This document shows positions 1-6,570 of a stretch of 7,084 nt of DNA, one piece after another. This stretch comes from Coriobacteriaceae bacterium. Lineage in GTDB: Bacteria; Actinomycetota; Coriobacteriia; Coriobacteriales; UBA8131. The translations under genes and the position numbers were made by a program. Each line of letters begins with the position of its first letter. Position 1 is the stretch's first letter. The DNA lies in assembly GCA_012515495.1 (NCBI GenBank), contig JAAYYH010000009.1:1-7084 (forward strand). Reading direction: 5' to 3'. The notes under the pieces are model-generated. The model had not been told where the DNA came from and did no database searches. It saw only the letters and a program-made list of their open reading frames with translations.

Positions 1-725
1 ATGTCAATTCTTACGGTAGGGATCTCTATGGCGAGTCACGATTTGACGAGGTATTGCGTCTGGTGGGAAGCAGCGGTGTCGAACGTTTGCGATTCGCGAC
101 CAGTCATCCTAAGGACTTAAGTGATGCCACAATCGCCGCTTTCGCAGAAATCAAAGCTGTCATGCCGCAATTGCATCTGCCGGTTCAATCCGGATCCAAT
201 CGGATACTTTCAGCGATGAATCGCAACTACACGGCAGAGCACTACTTGAGCCTGATAGATAAAGTCAGGTCAACCGCAGGAGACGTCGCTTTCTCAACCG
301 ACATCATCGTTGGTTTCCCAGGTGAGACTGAGGCAGATTTTGAAGCCACCATGGCACTGGCGCGTCAGGTTGGCTACTCTCAAGCCTTCACCTTCATCTA
401 TTCGCGTAGGCAGGGTACCCCCGCAGCCTCGTTGATTGATGAGACCCCGCGTGAGCTGATCCAGGAGCGATTTGATCGTTTAGTTGGATTGGTGCAGAAC
501 AGCGCTAAGGAACAGAACCAAAAAGAGCTCAACGCTGTTATCCCTGTTCTCTTTGAGGGTTCATCCAAACGTGACCCTCAGATACTCACTGGCAAGAGCC
601 CAAAGAACCAGACCGTGCACATACCGCTTCCAGCAGGCAGCCGATCGTCGGACTTCGCTGGCTCGCTGAGGGAAGTTCGTATCGAGGAAGCCCGCACATG
701 GTATCTGCGCGGGAGTCTGGTATGA
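1..725 (+). CDS. miaB: MiaB, tRNA-2-methylthio-N6-dimethylallyladenosine synthase (3' part only)
   Basis: This is the C-terminal 240 residues of a radical-SAM methylthiotransferase. The frame is open from base 3 and the 5' end, with both iron-sulfur cluster cysteine sets, lies outside the window. MiaB converts i6A37 to ms2i6A37 in tRNAs that read UNN codons, using SAM and sulfur from an auxiliary cluster. Fragment landmarks are VNSYGRDLYG at residues 1-10, RFATSHPKDL near 30-39, HLPVQSGSNRIL near 58-69, DIIVGFPGET near 100-109, and GTPAA near 138-142. A TRAM-like RNA-binding domain fills about 175-238 (ILTGKSPKNQTVHIPLP). VNSYGRDLYG and the adjacent miaA favour MiaB over the related RimO and MtaB. 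The TGA stop overlaps an ATG (ATGA, 722-725) that leads only to a 4-codon ORF. miaA follows after 14 bp, so the two are probably one operon. Confidence 0.95.
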   Translation, partial: VNSYGRDLYGESRFDEVLRLVGSSGVERLRFATSHPKDLSDATIAAFAEIKAVMPQLHLPVQSGSNRILSAMNRNYTAEHYLSLIDKVRSTAGDVAFSTDIIVGFPGETEADFEATMALARQVGYSQAFTFIYSRRQGTPAASLIDETPRELIQERFDRLVGLVQNSAKEQNQKELNAVIPVLFEGSSKRDPQILTGKSPKNQTVHIPLPAGSRSSDFAGSLREVRIEEARTWYLRGSLV

Positions 726-739
726 GTGCTAGGTAGAAC

Positions 740-1756
740 ATGAGCACTGAGCATCAGCCTTTACCCAAAACCGCGCAACCACTCGAAGTGATCGCCATTG
801 TTGGCGCAACCGGTACCGGCAAATCAGCCTTGGCTGATGCGCTCGCGGCCAAACTGGGTGGTGAGGTAATCAGCGCGGATTCCATGCAGGTCTATCGTGG
901 GATGGACATCGGTACAGCTAAGGTTCCGGTTGGCGAGCGTTCTGTCAGGTACCACTGCATCGATCTCGTCGATCCCGGAATCACGTTCACTGCCGCGCTC
1001 TATCAGCAGGCAGCGCGCTCGGCCGTCGAAGACATCATGTCAAGAGGCAAGACGCCAGTATTATGCGGTGGCACCGGACTGTATGTCCGCGCAGCTTTGG
1101 ATGACTTCTGCTTTGATGAATCGCGCTTAGCTGAGTTGAAGGCCAGCAACGCAGATTTCCTCAGTAGGCGCGAGGACCTCAAGCAACAGGCAAGCGAGAT
1201 GGGGGCGGTAGCCTTCCACGCTCTACTGCAAAGAGAAGATCCTGAGAGTGCTGCCCTGATACATCCCAACAACGTCCGCCGTGTGATACGGGCCTTTGAG
1301 TTGCTGGGGCAGGGTAGCAGCTATGCCAGCCAGCATTCTGGTTTCTCAGATTTCAAGGCAGTGTATCGAGTGCGTTTCTTCGGACTGATGGTGGAACCTG
1401 AGGTGCTCTACCCGTTGATTGAACAACGTGTGGACAAGATGGTCGAAGTTGGGCTACTAGACGAGGTGCGCAATCTGATTGAAACTGGTTTCAGTCAGGC
1501 AATCACGGCTGGTCAGGCAATCGGTTACAAGGAATTGGTATCGGTATTGGCGGGAGATCGCTTGCTGGCAGAGGCGGTTGCTGAGATCAAGCAGTCCACT
1601 CGCCGCTATGCCAAACGTCAGCGCACTTGGTTCAAGCGGGACGCTCGTATCTCCTGGATAGACGCCAGTGACGTCTATACCGAATATCTTGACAGCAAGC
1701 TTTCCGCTGATGATGTCTCGACTGCTTTGCTCCAGCGGCTCTGCTGTTTGCTATAA
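740..1756 (+). CDS. miaA: MiaA, tRNA dimethylallyltransferase
   Basis: MiaA transfers the dimethylallyl group from DMAPP to N6 of A37 in tRNA, producing the i6A substrate of MiaB encoded just upstream. The protein has 338 residues, slightly longer than the usual 300-320. Visible motifs are the P-loop GATGTGKS (22-29), ISADSMQVYRGMDIGTAK (44-61) with the catalytic Asp47, GGTGLYV (110-116), NNVRRVIRAFE (177-187), QAIGYKE (259-265), and the basic TRRYAKRQRTWF segment (287-298) typical of the C-terminal part. The ATG at 740 has only a weak ribosome site (AGGT at 731-734), so translational coupling from miaB 14 bp upstream is likely. An in-frame TAG at 734-736 rules out a start at the ATG that overlaps the miaB stop. 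The TAA stop forms part of the TATAAT of a promoter for dapF. Family assignment is very secure. Confidence 0.97.
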   Translation: MSTEHQPLPKTAQPLEVIAIVGATGTGKSALADALAAKLGGEVISADSMQVYRGMDIGTAKVPVGERSVRYHCIDLVDPGITFTAALYQQAARSAVEDIMSRGKTPVLCGGTGLYVRAALDDFCFDESRLAELKASNADFLSRREDLKQQASEMGAVAFHALLQREDPESAALIHPNNVRRVIRAFELLGQGSSYASQHSGFSDFKAVYRVRFFGLMVEPEVLYPLIEQRVDKMVEVGLLDEVRNLIETGFSQAITAGQAIGYKELVSVLAGDRLLAEAVAEIKQSTRRYAKRQRTWFKRDARISWIDASDVYTEYLDSKLSADDVSTALLQRLCCLL

Positions 1757-1757
1757 T
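1727..1757 (+). promoter_or_regulatory. Extended -10 promoter for dapF, overlapping the miaA stop codon
   Basis: The sequence TGCTATAAT at 1749-1757 is an exact extended -10 element (TGn-TATAAT), and the miaA TAA stop lies inside it. A weak -35 candidate, TTGCTC (1727-1732), is 19 bp upstream, which is common for extended -10 promoters. Transcription would begin near 1764 and leave a leader of about 41 nt before the dapF ATG at 1805. An 8-bp palindrome, GTCCGGAC (1763-1770), lies at the expected start site. Its role is unknown. The element matches are seen directly, but promoter activity is inferred. Confidence 0.6.
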
Positions 1758-1804
1758 TGACCGTCCGGACTATCGCTTCTAATTACTATTTTTCAGGGAG
1801 AAGG

Positions 1805-2725
1805 ATGCAACTCTATTTCACTAAGATCCATGGTATCGGCAACGACTTCATCGTCATCGATGACCTCTCAAATGAGTTGGAACTAGATTCAGAACAGGTT
1901 GCCTGGCTCTGTGACAGGCATTTTGGCATCGGAGCTGATGGAGTCATCCTCGTGCGTCCGCCGATCAGATCGGGAAGTATTGCCTATATGCACTACATCA
2001 ACGCTGATGGGACTCTGGCAGAGATGTGCGGCAACGGTATCCGTTGCATGGCGAAGTATCTGGTTGACAAGGGATTCGTGACGTCGGGAGCAGAAGAATT
2101 CGTCGCTGATACTTTGGCTGGACCGCGTCCGATATGGTTTGAGACTGATGGAGAAGGAAAGATGACCAGGGCAACTGTAGACATGGGTATGCCCGCGTTT
2201 GAGCCAACAGCGATTCCAACGAGCCTGTCAGCGACAAATGAGGTCGTAGTTAAAACCAACGGCCAGGAGGTCAGACAGTATGCTGTCTTGGACAGTGTGA
2301 TCCCTACCGCCATGGGTGAGTTGAGCTTCAGCTGTGTGAATATGGGTAACCCACATGCCGTGACCTTCCTGAGTCCAGATTTCGCCGCCGATCCAATGGA
2401 GTTGGATATTAAGGCAATCGGTCCCCAGCTTGAGACACATTCGGTGTTTCCCGAGAAGGCGAATATCGAGTTTGCCGCAGTGTTGCGCGAGCCAGACGGT
2501 GATCGCATCATCATGCGAGTCTGGGAGAGGGGCTGTGGAGAGACGTTGGCTTGCGGTACCGGAGCCTGCGCGACGGCGGTTGCGGCAGCTATCACCGGAA
2601 GGGCAGGTCGCAAAGCGACAGTACAACTTTTAGGTGGCGAGTTGGAGATCGAATGGTTGGAGAATAATCACGTGATGATGACTGGTCCAGCCATGATCGT
2701 CTTTGAGGGAACAATTAAGATCTGA
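1805..2725 (+). CDS. dapF: DapF, diaminopimelate epimerase
   Basis: DapF interconverts LL- and meso-diaminopimelate, supplying the peptidoglycan cross-linking residue and the lysine precursor. It is a cofactor-independent two-cysteine racemase. The 306-residue protein begins with the family motif FTKIHGIGNDFIVID (5-19). The two catalytic cysteines are visible: Cys75 in NADGTLAEMCGNGIRC and Cys250 in ERGCGETLACGTGACA. VNMGNPHAV (178-186) and the EKANIEF segment (217-223) are also typical. I chose the ATG at 1805 because AGGGAG (1795-1800) precedes it and family homology starts at once. The frame is open back to a TTG at 1757, but that start adds 16 unrelated residues, has no ribosome site, and overlaps the -10 element. 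The next gene makes the LL-DAP substrate of this enzyme. Confidence 0.96.
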   Translation: MQLYFTKIHGIGNDFIVIDDLSNELELDSEQVAWLCDRHFGIGADGVILVRPPIRSGSIAYMHYINADGTLAEMCGNGIRCMAKYLVDKGFVTSGAEEFVADTLAGPRPIWFETDGEGKMTRATVDMGMPAFEPTAIPTSLSATNEVVVKTNGQEVRQYAVLDSVIPTAMGELSFSCVNMGNPHAVTFLSPDFAADPMELDIKAIGPQLETHSVFPEKANIEFAAVLREPDGDRIIMRVWERGCGETLACGTGACATAVAAAITGRAGRKATVQLLGGELEIEWLENNHVMMTGPAMIVFEGTIKI

Positions 2726-2838
2726 AGCGGATCCATTGAAGATAGAATTATGAATGGACCTGTTGGGATAGAGCTGCGACCAATCCCTATCACCAAGGCT
2801 GCGTAGGCAGCATCGAACCAGCGAAAGGAACGTTTTTA

Positions 2839-4002
2839 ATGAAGACCGCCAAAAACCTCGACAATCTCCCCCCGTACTTATTCGCCCAGATCGATGCCAA
2901 GCGGGATGCTCTGGTATCGCAGGGTATCGATGTGATCTCATTGGGTATCGGCGATCCCGACATCCCTACACCCGAGCATATCGTTGATGCCATGGCTCAG
3001 GCCATCCGTAACCCCGCCAACCATCGTTATCCCGACTATGCAGGCTCAAAAGCTTATCGGCAAGCTTGCGCAGGCTGGATGCAACGACGCTTTGGTGTAA
3101 CGGTGGATTCTGAAACTGAGGTACTAGCGTTAATCGGTTCAAAAGAGGGTATCGCGCATATCCATACCGCGTTCGTCAATCCCGGAGAATATGTGCTTGC
3201 GCCGAGTATCGGCTATCCGGTGTACAGCGGCGGTGCGACTTTGGTACACGCTCAGACTTGGTTCATGCCGATGCGCGCTGAGACCGGTTTTCTGGCTGAA
3301 TTCGCTGCAGTACCTGAAGAGGTTTTGGAAAAAGCCAAGATACTGTTCATCGGTTATCCTAATAATCCCACCGGAGCTATCGCCACTCCCGAATACTTCG
3401 ATGCTGCCATAGCCTTCTGCAGACAGCACGATCTGTTGCTTGTACATGATAATGCTTATTCAGAATTGGGATTTGACGGTTATGCCGCGCCATCGATTTT
3501 AGAGCGACCAGGCGCCAAGGATGTGGCGATTGAGATGTTCAGCCTATCCAAGACCTACAATATGACTGGTTGGCGTATCGGATTCGCTTGCGGTAACCCT
3601 ACGGCTATCAAAGCTTTGGGAACAATCAAGAACAATCTTGATTCCGGTCAGTTCGGCGCAATCCAGGATGCTGCGATTGTAGCTATGGAATCATCACAAG
3701 AATGCGTTGCCAATATGTGCGCGCTTTACCAGCGTCGTCGTGATTTAGTGTTGGATGCGCTGCGTGCCATCGGTATCCAGTGCGAGGCACCTAAGGCGAC
3801 GATCTATGTCTGGGCTAGGATTCCCGAGGGCTATACCTCCGCGAGCTTTGCTGAGAAGGTCCTGACCGAAGCGCACATGATCGTTACCCCAGGAAGCGGC
3901 TATGGTCCTGATGGTGAAGGATTTATCCGTATCTCATTAACAACGCCAGATGACCTGCTGCTGGAAGCCGTACGTAGGATCAAAGAGACAATGACCAGTT
4001 AG
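2839..4002 (+). CDS. dapL: LL-diaminopimelate aminotransferase (DapL type), PLP-dependent
   Basis: This is a 387-residue class I/II fold-type I aminotransferase. DapL converts tetrahydrodipicolinate directly to LL-DAP with glutamate as amino donor, bypassing the acylated intermediates of the DapD/DapC/DapE route. Features are PYLFAQIDAKRDAL (12-25), LGIGDPDIPTP (35-45), YPDYAGSKAYRQA (64-76), YPNNPTG (173-179, with Asn176), HDNAY (203-207, with Asp204 and Tyr207 that contact PLP), SLSKTYNMTGWRIGF (235-249, with Schiff-base Lys238 and Arg246), and Arg364 in GFIRISL for substrate carboxylate binding. AAAGGA (2824-2829) lies 9 nt before the ATG. Position directly after dapF makes LL-DAP the best substrate guess. 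Related aminotransferases act on aspartate, alanine or aromatic amino acids and cannot be excluded from motifs alone. A tandem stop (TAG TGA, 4000-4005) ends the gene. Confidence 0.85.
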   Translation: MKTAKNLDNLPPYLFAQIDAKRDALVSQGIDVISLGIGDPDIPTPEHIVDAMAQAIRNPANHRYPDYAGSKAYRQACAGWMQRRFGVTVDSETEVLALIGSKEGIAHIHTAFVNPGEYVLAPSIGYPVYSGGATLVHAQTWFMPMRAETGFLAEFAAVPEEVLEKAKILFIGYPNNPTGAIATPEYFDAAIAFCRQHDLLLVHDNAYSELGFDGYAAPSILERPGAKDVAIEMFSLSKTYNMTGWRIGFACGNPTAIKALGTIKNNLDSGQFGAIQDAAIVAMESSQECVANMCALYQRRRDLVLDALRAIGIQCEAPKATIYVWARIPEGYTSASFAEKVLTEAHMIVTPGSGYGPDGEGFIRISLTTPDDLLLEAVRRIKETMTS

Positions 4003-4018
4003 TGAACCGATTATCGAG

Positions 4019-5326
4019 GTGATCGCCATAGTCAAGGAGCCGATTCACAGTACCGAAAAGCCCATGGAGCGTGCTTTTTTAGTTGGTATAGATCGCGGTG
4101 ACGCTGAATGGCCGGTGGAAGAATCGCTGGCAGAGCTGCAACGTCTTGTCGAGACAGATGGCGCCGAGGTCGTTGGCTCTGTCTGGCAACGTCTGAAGAA
4201 GACCAACGCGCGCACATTCATCGGTTCAGGAAAAGTCAAAGAAGTTTCTACGGCCGTGCAAGCCCTCGGGGTCGATGTAGTGGTATTCGATGATGAGTTA
4301 ACGCCATCCCAACAGTCCAATCTCGAGAAGGAGATCAAGGGAGTTAAGATCATCGATCGTACAGCTCTGATATTGGATATCTTCGCGCTGCACGCTACCA
4401 GTCGAGAAGGTCGTCTCCAGGTACGGCTGGCTCAAAACCAATACCTGTTGCCGCGTTTGCGTGGAATGTGGTCGCATCTAGCATCCAACCGCATGGGTGG
4501 CGGTGTGGGTTCGCGTTTTGGTGAGGGCGAAAGCCAGCTGGAGGTCGACCGTCGCATAGTCAGGAAGCGTGTTTCACAGATCCGCCAGGAATTGCGCAAG
4601 GTCCAAGATGAGCGCGACACCCAACGTAAGGCCAGGTTGGGTTCTGGAATCTATAGAGTCGCAATAGCCGGTTATACCAATGCCGGTAAATCCAGCCTGC
4701 TCAATGCTCTCACTGATGCTCAAGTGCTTGCCTATGACAAGTTGTTCGCAACCCTAGACTCGACAACCCGACGATTCGCTTTGCCAGAAGGCCGCGAGTT
4801 GTCGTTGTCCGATACCGTTGGCTTCATCCAAAAGTTACCTACCACTTTGATCGAGGCATTCAAGTCCACTTTGGACGAGATAGTCAGTTCGAATCTGATC
4901 CTGCATCTTGTTGACGCGACGGCACAGCAGCGCGAGGCGCAGATGATCGCGGTTTCTGAGATTCTGGCGCAAATCGGTGCCCATCAGATCCCCCAGCTAG
5001 TGGTATTCAACAAGATCGATGAGTTGGATGCCGAGGAGCGGGAGGTCTTGGCGAACAGATATCCTCAAGCACTGTTGATATCGGTATTGACGAGGGAGGG
5101 TATCCCGACACTGATCAGCAGGATCGAATTAGCTGCGAATGCGGAGAACAGGGTGCTGAATGTCTGCTTACCATTCAGTCAAGGGGCTTTGGTTGGGCTC
5201 GCGCACGAAAGATGCTCGGTGTTAAGCGAGAGCTTCACCGAAGAGGGTACGGTGATGTATCTCGGTGTGCCTCAGGCGTATGTATCCCGCTTCCTGCCGT
5301 ACCAGCAGAACCAGCGAACAACCTAG
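4019..5326 (+). CDS. hflX: HflX, ribosome-associated GTPase
   Basis: HflX binds the 50S subunit and, in species where it has been studied, splits or rescues stalled 70S ribosomes under heat or antibiotic stress. The 435-residue protein has the usual layout. The N-terminal HflX domain occupies about 17-185, with RAFLVGID, FIGSGKVKEV (67-76) and VVVFDDELTPSQQSNLE (87-103). A glycine-rich linker GGGVGSRFGEGESQLEVDRR (160-179) and a helical arm (about 175-205) follow, then a GTPase domain. GTPase motifs are G1 GYTNAGKS (218-225), G2 FATLDSTTR (243-251), G3 DTVGF (265-269) and G4 NKID (331-334). A small C-terminal domain follows. The start is uncertain: GTG at 4019 has GAGG abutting it, and the in-frame ATG at 4064, just before ERAFLVGI, also lacks a good ribosome site. 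The gap to dapL is 16 bp, so they are probably co-transcribed. Confidence 0.95.
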   Translation: MIAIVKEPIHSTEKPMERAFLVGIDRGDAEWPVEESLAELQRLVETDGAEVVGSVWQRLKKTNARTFIGSGKVKEVSTAVQALGVDVVVFDDELTPSQQSNLEKEIKGVKIIDRTALILDIFALHATSREGRLQVRLAQNQYLLPRLRGMWSHLASNRMGGGVGSRFGEGESQLEVDRRIVRKRVSQIRQELRKVQDERDTQRKARLGSGIYRVAIAGYTNAGKSSLLNALTDAQVLAYDKLFATLDSTTRRFALPEGRELSLSDTVGFIQKLPTTLIEAFKSTLDEIVSSNLILHLVDATAQQREAQMIAVSEILAQIGAHQIPQLVVFNKIDELDAEEREVLANRYPQALLISVLTREGIPTLISRIELAANAENRVLNVCLPFSQGALVGLAHERCSVLSESFTEEGTVMYLGVPQAYVSRFLPYQQNQRTT

Positions 5327-5344
5327 AGCTGTCAGCGCAGCTCT
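5325..5344. terminator. Hairpin spanning the convergent hflX and mscL ends (possible bidirectional terminator)
   Basis: AGAGCTG (5325-5331) and CAGCTCT (5338-5344) form a perfect 7-bp stem with a 6-nt loop. The hairpin begins inside the hflX TAG stop, and the mscL stop codon (5332-5334, complement) lies in its loop. It sits where both convergent transcripts must end. Neither strand shows a good U-tract after the stem, so Rho-independent termination is uncertain. The structure is seen, but its function is inferred. Confidence 0.35.
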
Positions 5345-5772
5345 TCTGGTATGCGCCCTGGCTCCAGAATGCTGGTGCAACGCGGACAGCGTATCGCATC
5401 TTTGGCGATCGACTCTGCGCAATAGGGACAATCTTTCACTGCGGCCGGTTCTTCTTCCTCTACCTTCTTTCGCGCTACTTTGTTGATGCCCTTAACTAGG
5501 AAGAAGATGACCAGAGCTACCATCAGGAAGTTGATGATGGCAGCGATAAAGGCTCCATAGGTAAGCATAGCCGCATTATCGCCTGACCCCAAAGCAACCG
5601 ACAGGCTGGCGAAATCATAACCGCCTGTCAGCAGTGAGAGTAAAGGAGTGATGAGGTCGTTTACCAGAGAATTGATGATTGCCGTGAAAGCCCCGCCGAT
5701 GACAACCGCAACAGCGAGGTCTACAACGTTGCCACGAGAAACGAATTCCTTGAATTCATTGACGATCTTCAT
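5332..5772 (-). CDS. mscL: MscL, large-conductance mechanosensitive channel with a C-terminal zinc ribbon
   Basis: MscL is a homopentameric membrane pore that opens under membrane tension to release solutes during hypo-osmotic shock. The 146-residue protein starts with the amphipathic N-terminal helix and family signature KEFVSRGNVVDLAVAVVIGGAF (8-29, taking both ends as approximate). TM1 follows at about 16-42 and TM2 at about 70-95, ending in the basic/acidic cluster RKKVEEEE (101-108). A C-terminal extension then carries two CPxC pairs (Cys115/118 and Cys129/132, CX2C-X10-CX2C), a rubredoxin-like zinc ribbon seen in a subset of MscL proteins. AGGAGA lies 6 nt upstream of the ATG. lexA ends 47 bp upstream on the same strand with no convincing terminator or promoter between, so read-through from the lexA promoter is possible. 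Confidence 0.95.
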   Translation of the reverse strand: MKIVNEFKEFVSRGNVVDLAVAVVIGGAFTAIINSLVNDLITPLLSLLTGGYDFASLSVALGSGDNAAMLTYGAFIAAIINFLMVALVIFFLVKGINKVARKKVEEEEPAAVKDCPYCAESIAKDAIRCPRCTSILEPGRIPEELR

Positions 5773-5819
5773 CGTATTCTCCTATCATCGATCAATATGC
5801 TAGATGATTGGCAGTAATT

Positions 5820-6467
5820 CTACAGGGTCCTGAGTAACGCGACAACCTTGCCGAGAATAGTGGCGTCAGTAGTGTAGATGGGGTCCATGGTCTTGTTCTC
5901 GGGTTGCAGGCGAATGCGATTTGATTCGCGATAGAAGGTCTTCACTGTGGCATCCTCATCGATTAGGGCAACGACGATGTCGCCATTATTGGCCGTTCTC
6001 TGTTCTCTCACGACCACAAGATCGCCATCTAGGATGCCGGCCTCAATCATCGATTCACCTTTAACGGTCAAGAGGAATGAGCAAGAGTCATCCACAAGCT
6101 GAGATGGCAAGGTAAAGGTGTCTTCGATGTTCTGCTCTGCAAGAATCGGTTCACCGGCAGCCACTCGACCAACGAGCGGTAGGGCAACGACGTTGGCATA
6201 GGGATCAGATTCCTCGGTCAAGCTATTAGACTCATCGGCTGTCAACTGGTCGACGATGACCAGCGCTCGAGCCGATGAGGCATCTCTACGGATGAAACCC
6301 TTGCATTCCAATGCCGAGAGGTGTGAGTGGACAGTCGATGATGATGAGAGACCAACAGCCTCACCGATCTCCCGCACGGTGGGCGGATAACCGTTCTCCA
6401 TGGTGAAGCTGCGCATGAAATCTAAGATCTCTTGCTGGCGTTTAGTCAAAATCGCTGCAGGTACCAT
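5820..6467 (-). CDS. lexA: LexA, SOS-response repressor and self-cleaving protease
   Basis: LexA represses DNA-damage genes by binding SOS boxes. RecA filaments on single-stranded DNA stimulate its self-cleavage. The 215-residue protein has an N-terminal winged helix (LTKRQQEILDFM at 7-18, YPPTVREIGEAVGLSSSSTVHSHL at about 27-50), a linker, and a C-terminal S24 peptidase domain. The Ala104-Gly105 scissile bond is visible in RVAAGEP, the nucleophile is Ser139 (VKGESM), and the general base is Lys176 (ATVKTF). The 37-residue Ser-Lys spacing equals that of E. coli LexA. The frame stays open upstream to 6584, but that longer start would run through the promoter and SOS boxes. GGAGA lies 4 nt before the ATG at 6467, where homology begins. 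Autoregulation is expected from the SOS boxes at 6521-6591. Confidence 0.97.
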   Translation of the reverse strand: MVPAAILTKRQQEILDFMRSFTMENGYPPTVREIGEAVGLSSSSTVHSHLSALECKGFIRRDASSARALVIVDQLTADESNSLTEESDPYANVVALPLVGRVAAGEPILAEQNIEDTFTLPSQLVDDSCSFLLTVKGESMIEAGILDGDLVVVREQRTANNGDIVVALIDEDATVKTFYRESNRIRLQPENKTMDPIYTTDATILGKVVALLRTL

Positions 6468-6494
6468 GTCGTCTCCATTCACTCTGTTGGGGGT

Positions 6495-6523
6495 ATTGTA
6501 GGCTATTGAGGTAAAAAAATCAA
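6495..6523 (-). promoter_or_regulatory. lexA promoter
   Basis: Read on the minus strand, TTGATT (complement of 6518-6523) is separated by exactly 17 bp from TACAAT (complement of 6495-6500), a good vegetative sigma-factor promoter. Transcription would start near 6488 and leave a leader of about 20 nt before the lexA ATG. The -35 element overlaps the first bases of SOS box 1, so LexA bound there would block polymerase. The element match is direct, but activity is inferred. Confidence 0.65.
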
Positions 6524-6534
6524 ACAAATGTTCG
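6521..6534. promoter_or_regulatory. SOS box 1 (LexA operator), lexA-proximal
   Basis: CAAACAAATGTTCG matches the Gram-positive LexA operator CGAACRNRYGTTCG at 13 of 14 positions, the only difference being A for G at position 2. It overlaps the lexA -35 element, as expected for autorepression. Together with the flanking GTTT it forms a near-copy of box 2 (16 of 18 bases). Confidence 0.85.
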
Positions 6535-6548
6535 GTTTTCTCTTGCAC

Positions 6549-6562
6549 CAAACAGTTGTTCG
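6549..6562. promoter_or_regulatory. SOS box 2 (LexA operator), central
   Basis: CAAACAGTTGTTCG has the same outer arms as box 1 (CAAACA-NN-TGTTCG). It differs from the operator consensus at position 2 and at one central position. Its centre is 28 bp from that of box 1 and 29 bp from that of box 3, so it could help LexA dimers bind across both divergent promoters. It overlaps neither predicted promoter core, so a role in cooperativity is inferred. Confidence 0.75.
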
Positions 6563-6570
6563 GTTTATAG

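Noticed and set aside
1757..1804. TTG start adding 16 residues to DapF
   Set aside because: It lies inside the TATAAT element, upstream of the predicted transcript start, and lacks a ribosome site. DapF homology begins at the ATG at 1805.
1993..2613. 206-codon antisense ORF opposite dapF
   Set aside because: It overlaps a well-supported dapF entirely. Its low-complexity Ala/Pro/Ser-rich translation shows no family motif, which is typical of a shadow frame.
5212..5499. Plus-strand ORFs over the hflX/mscL junction
   Set aside because: They cover the ends of two secure genes in the wrong frames, and nothing in their translations resembles a protein family.
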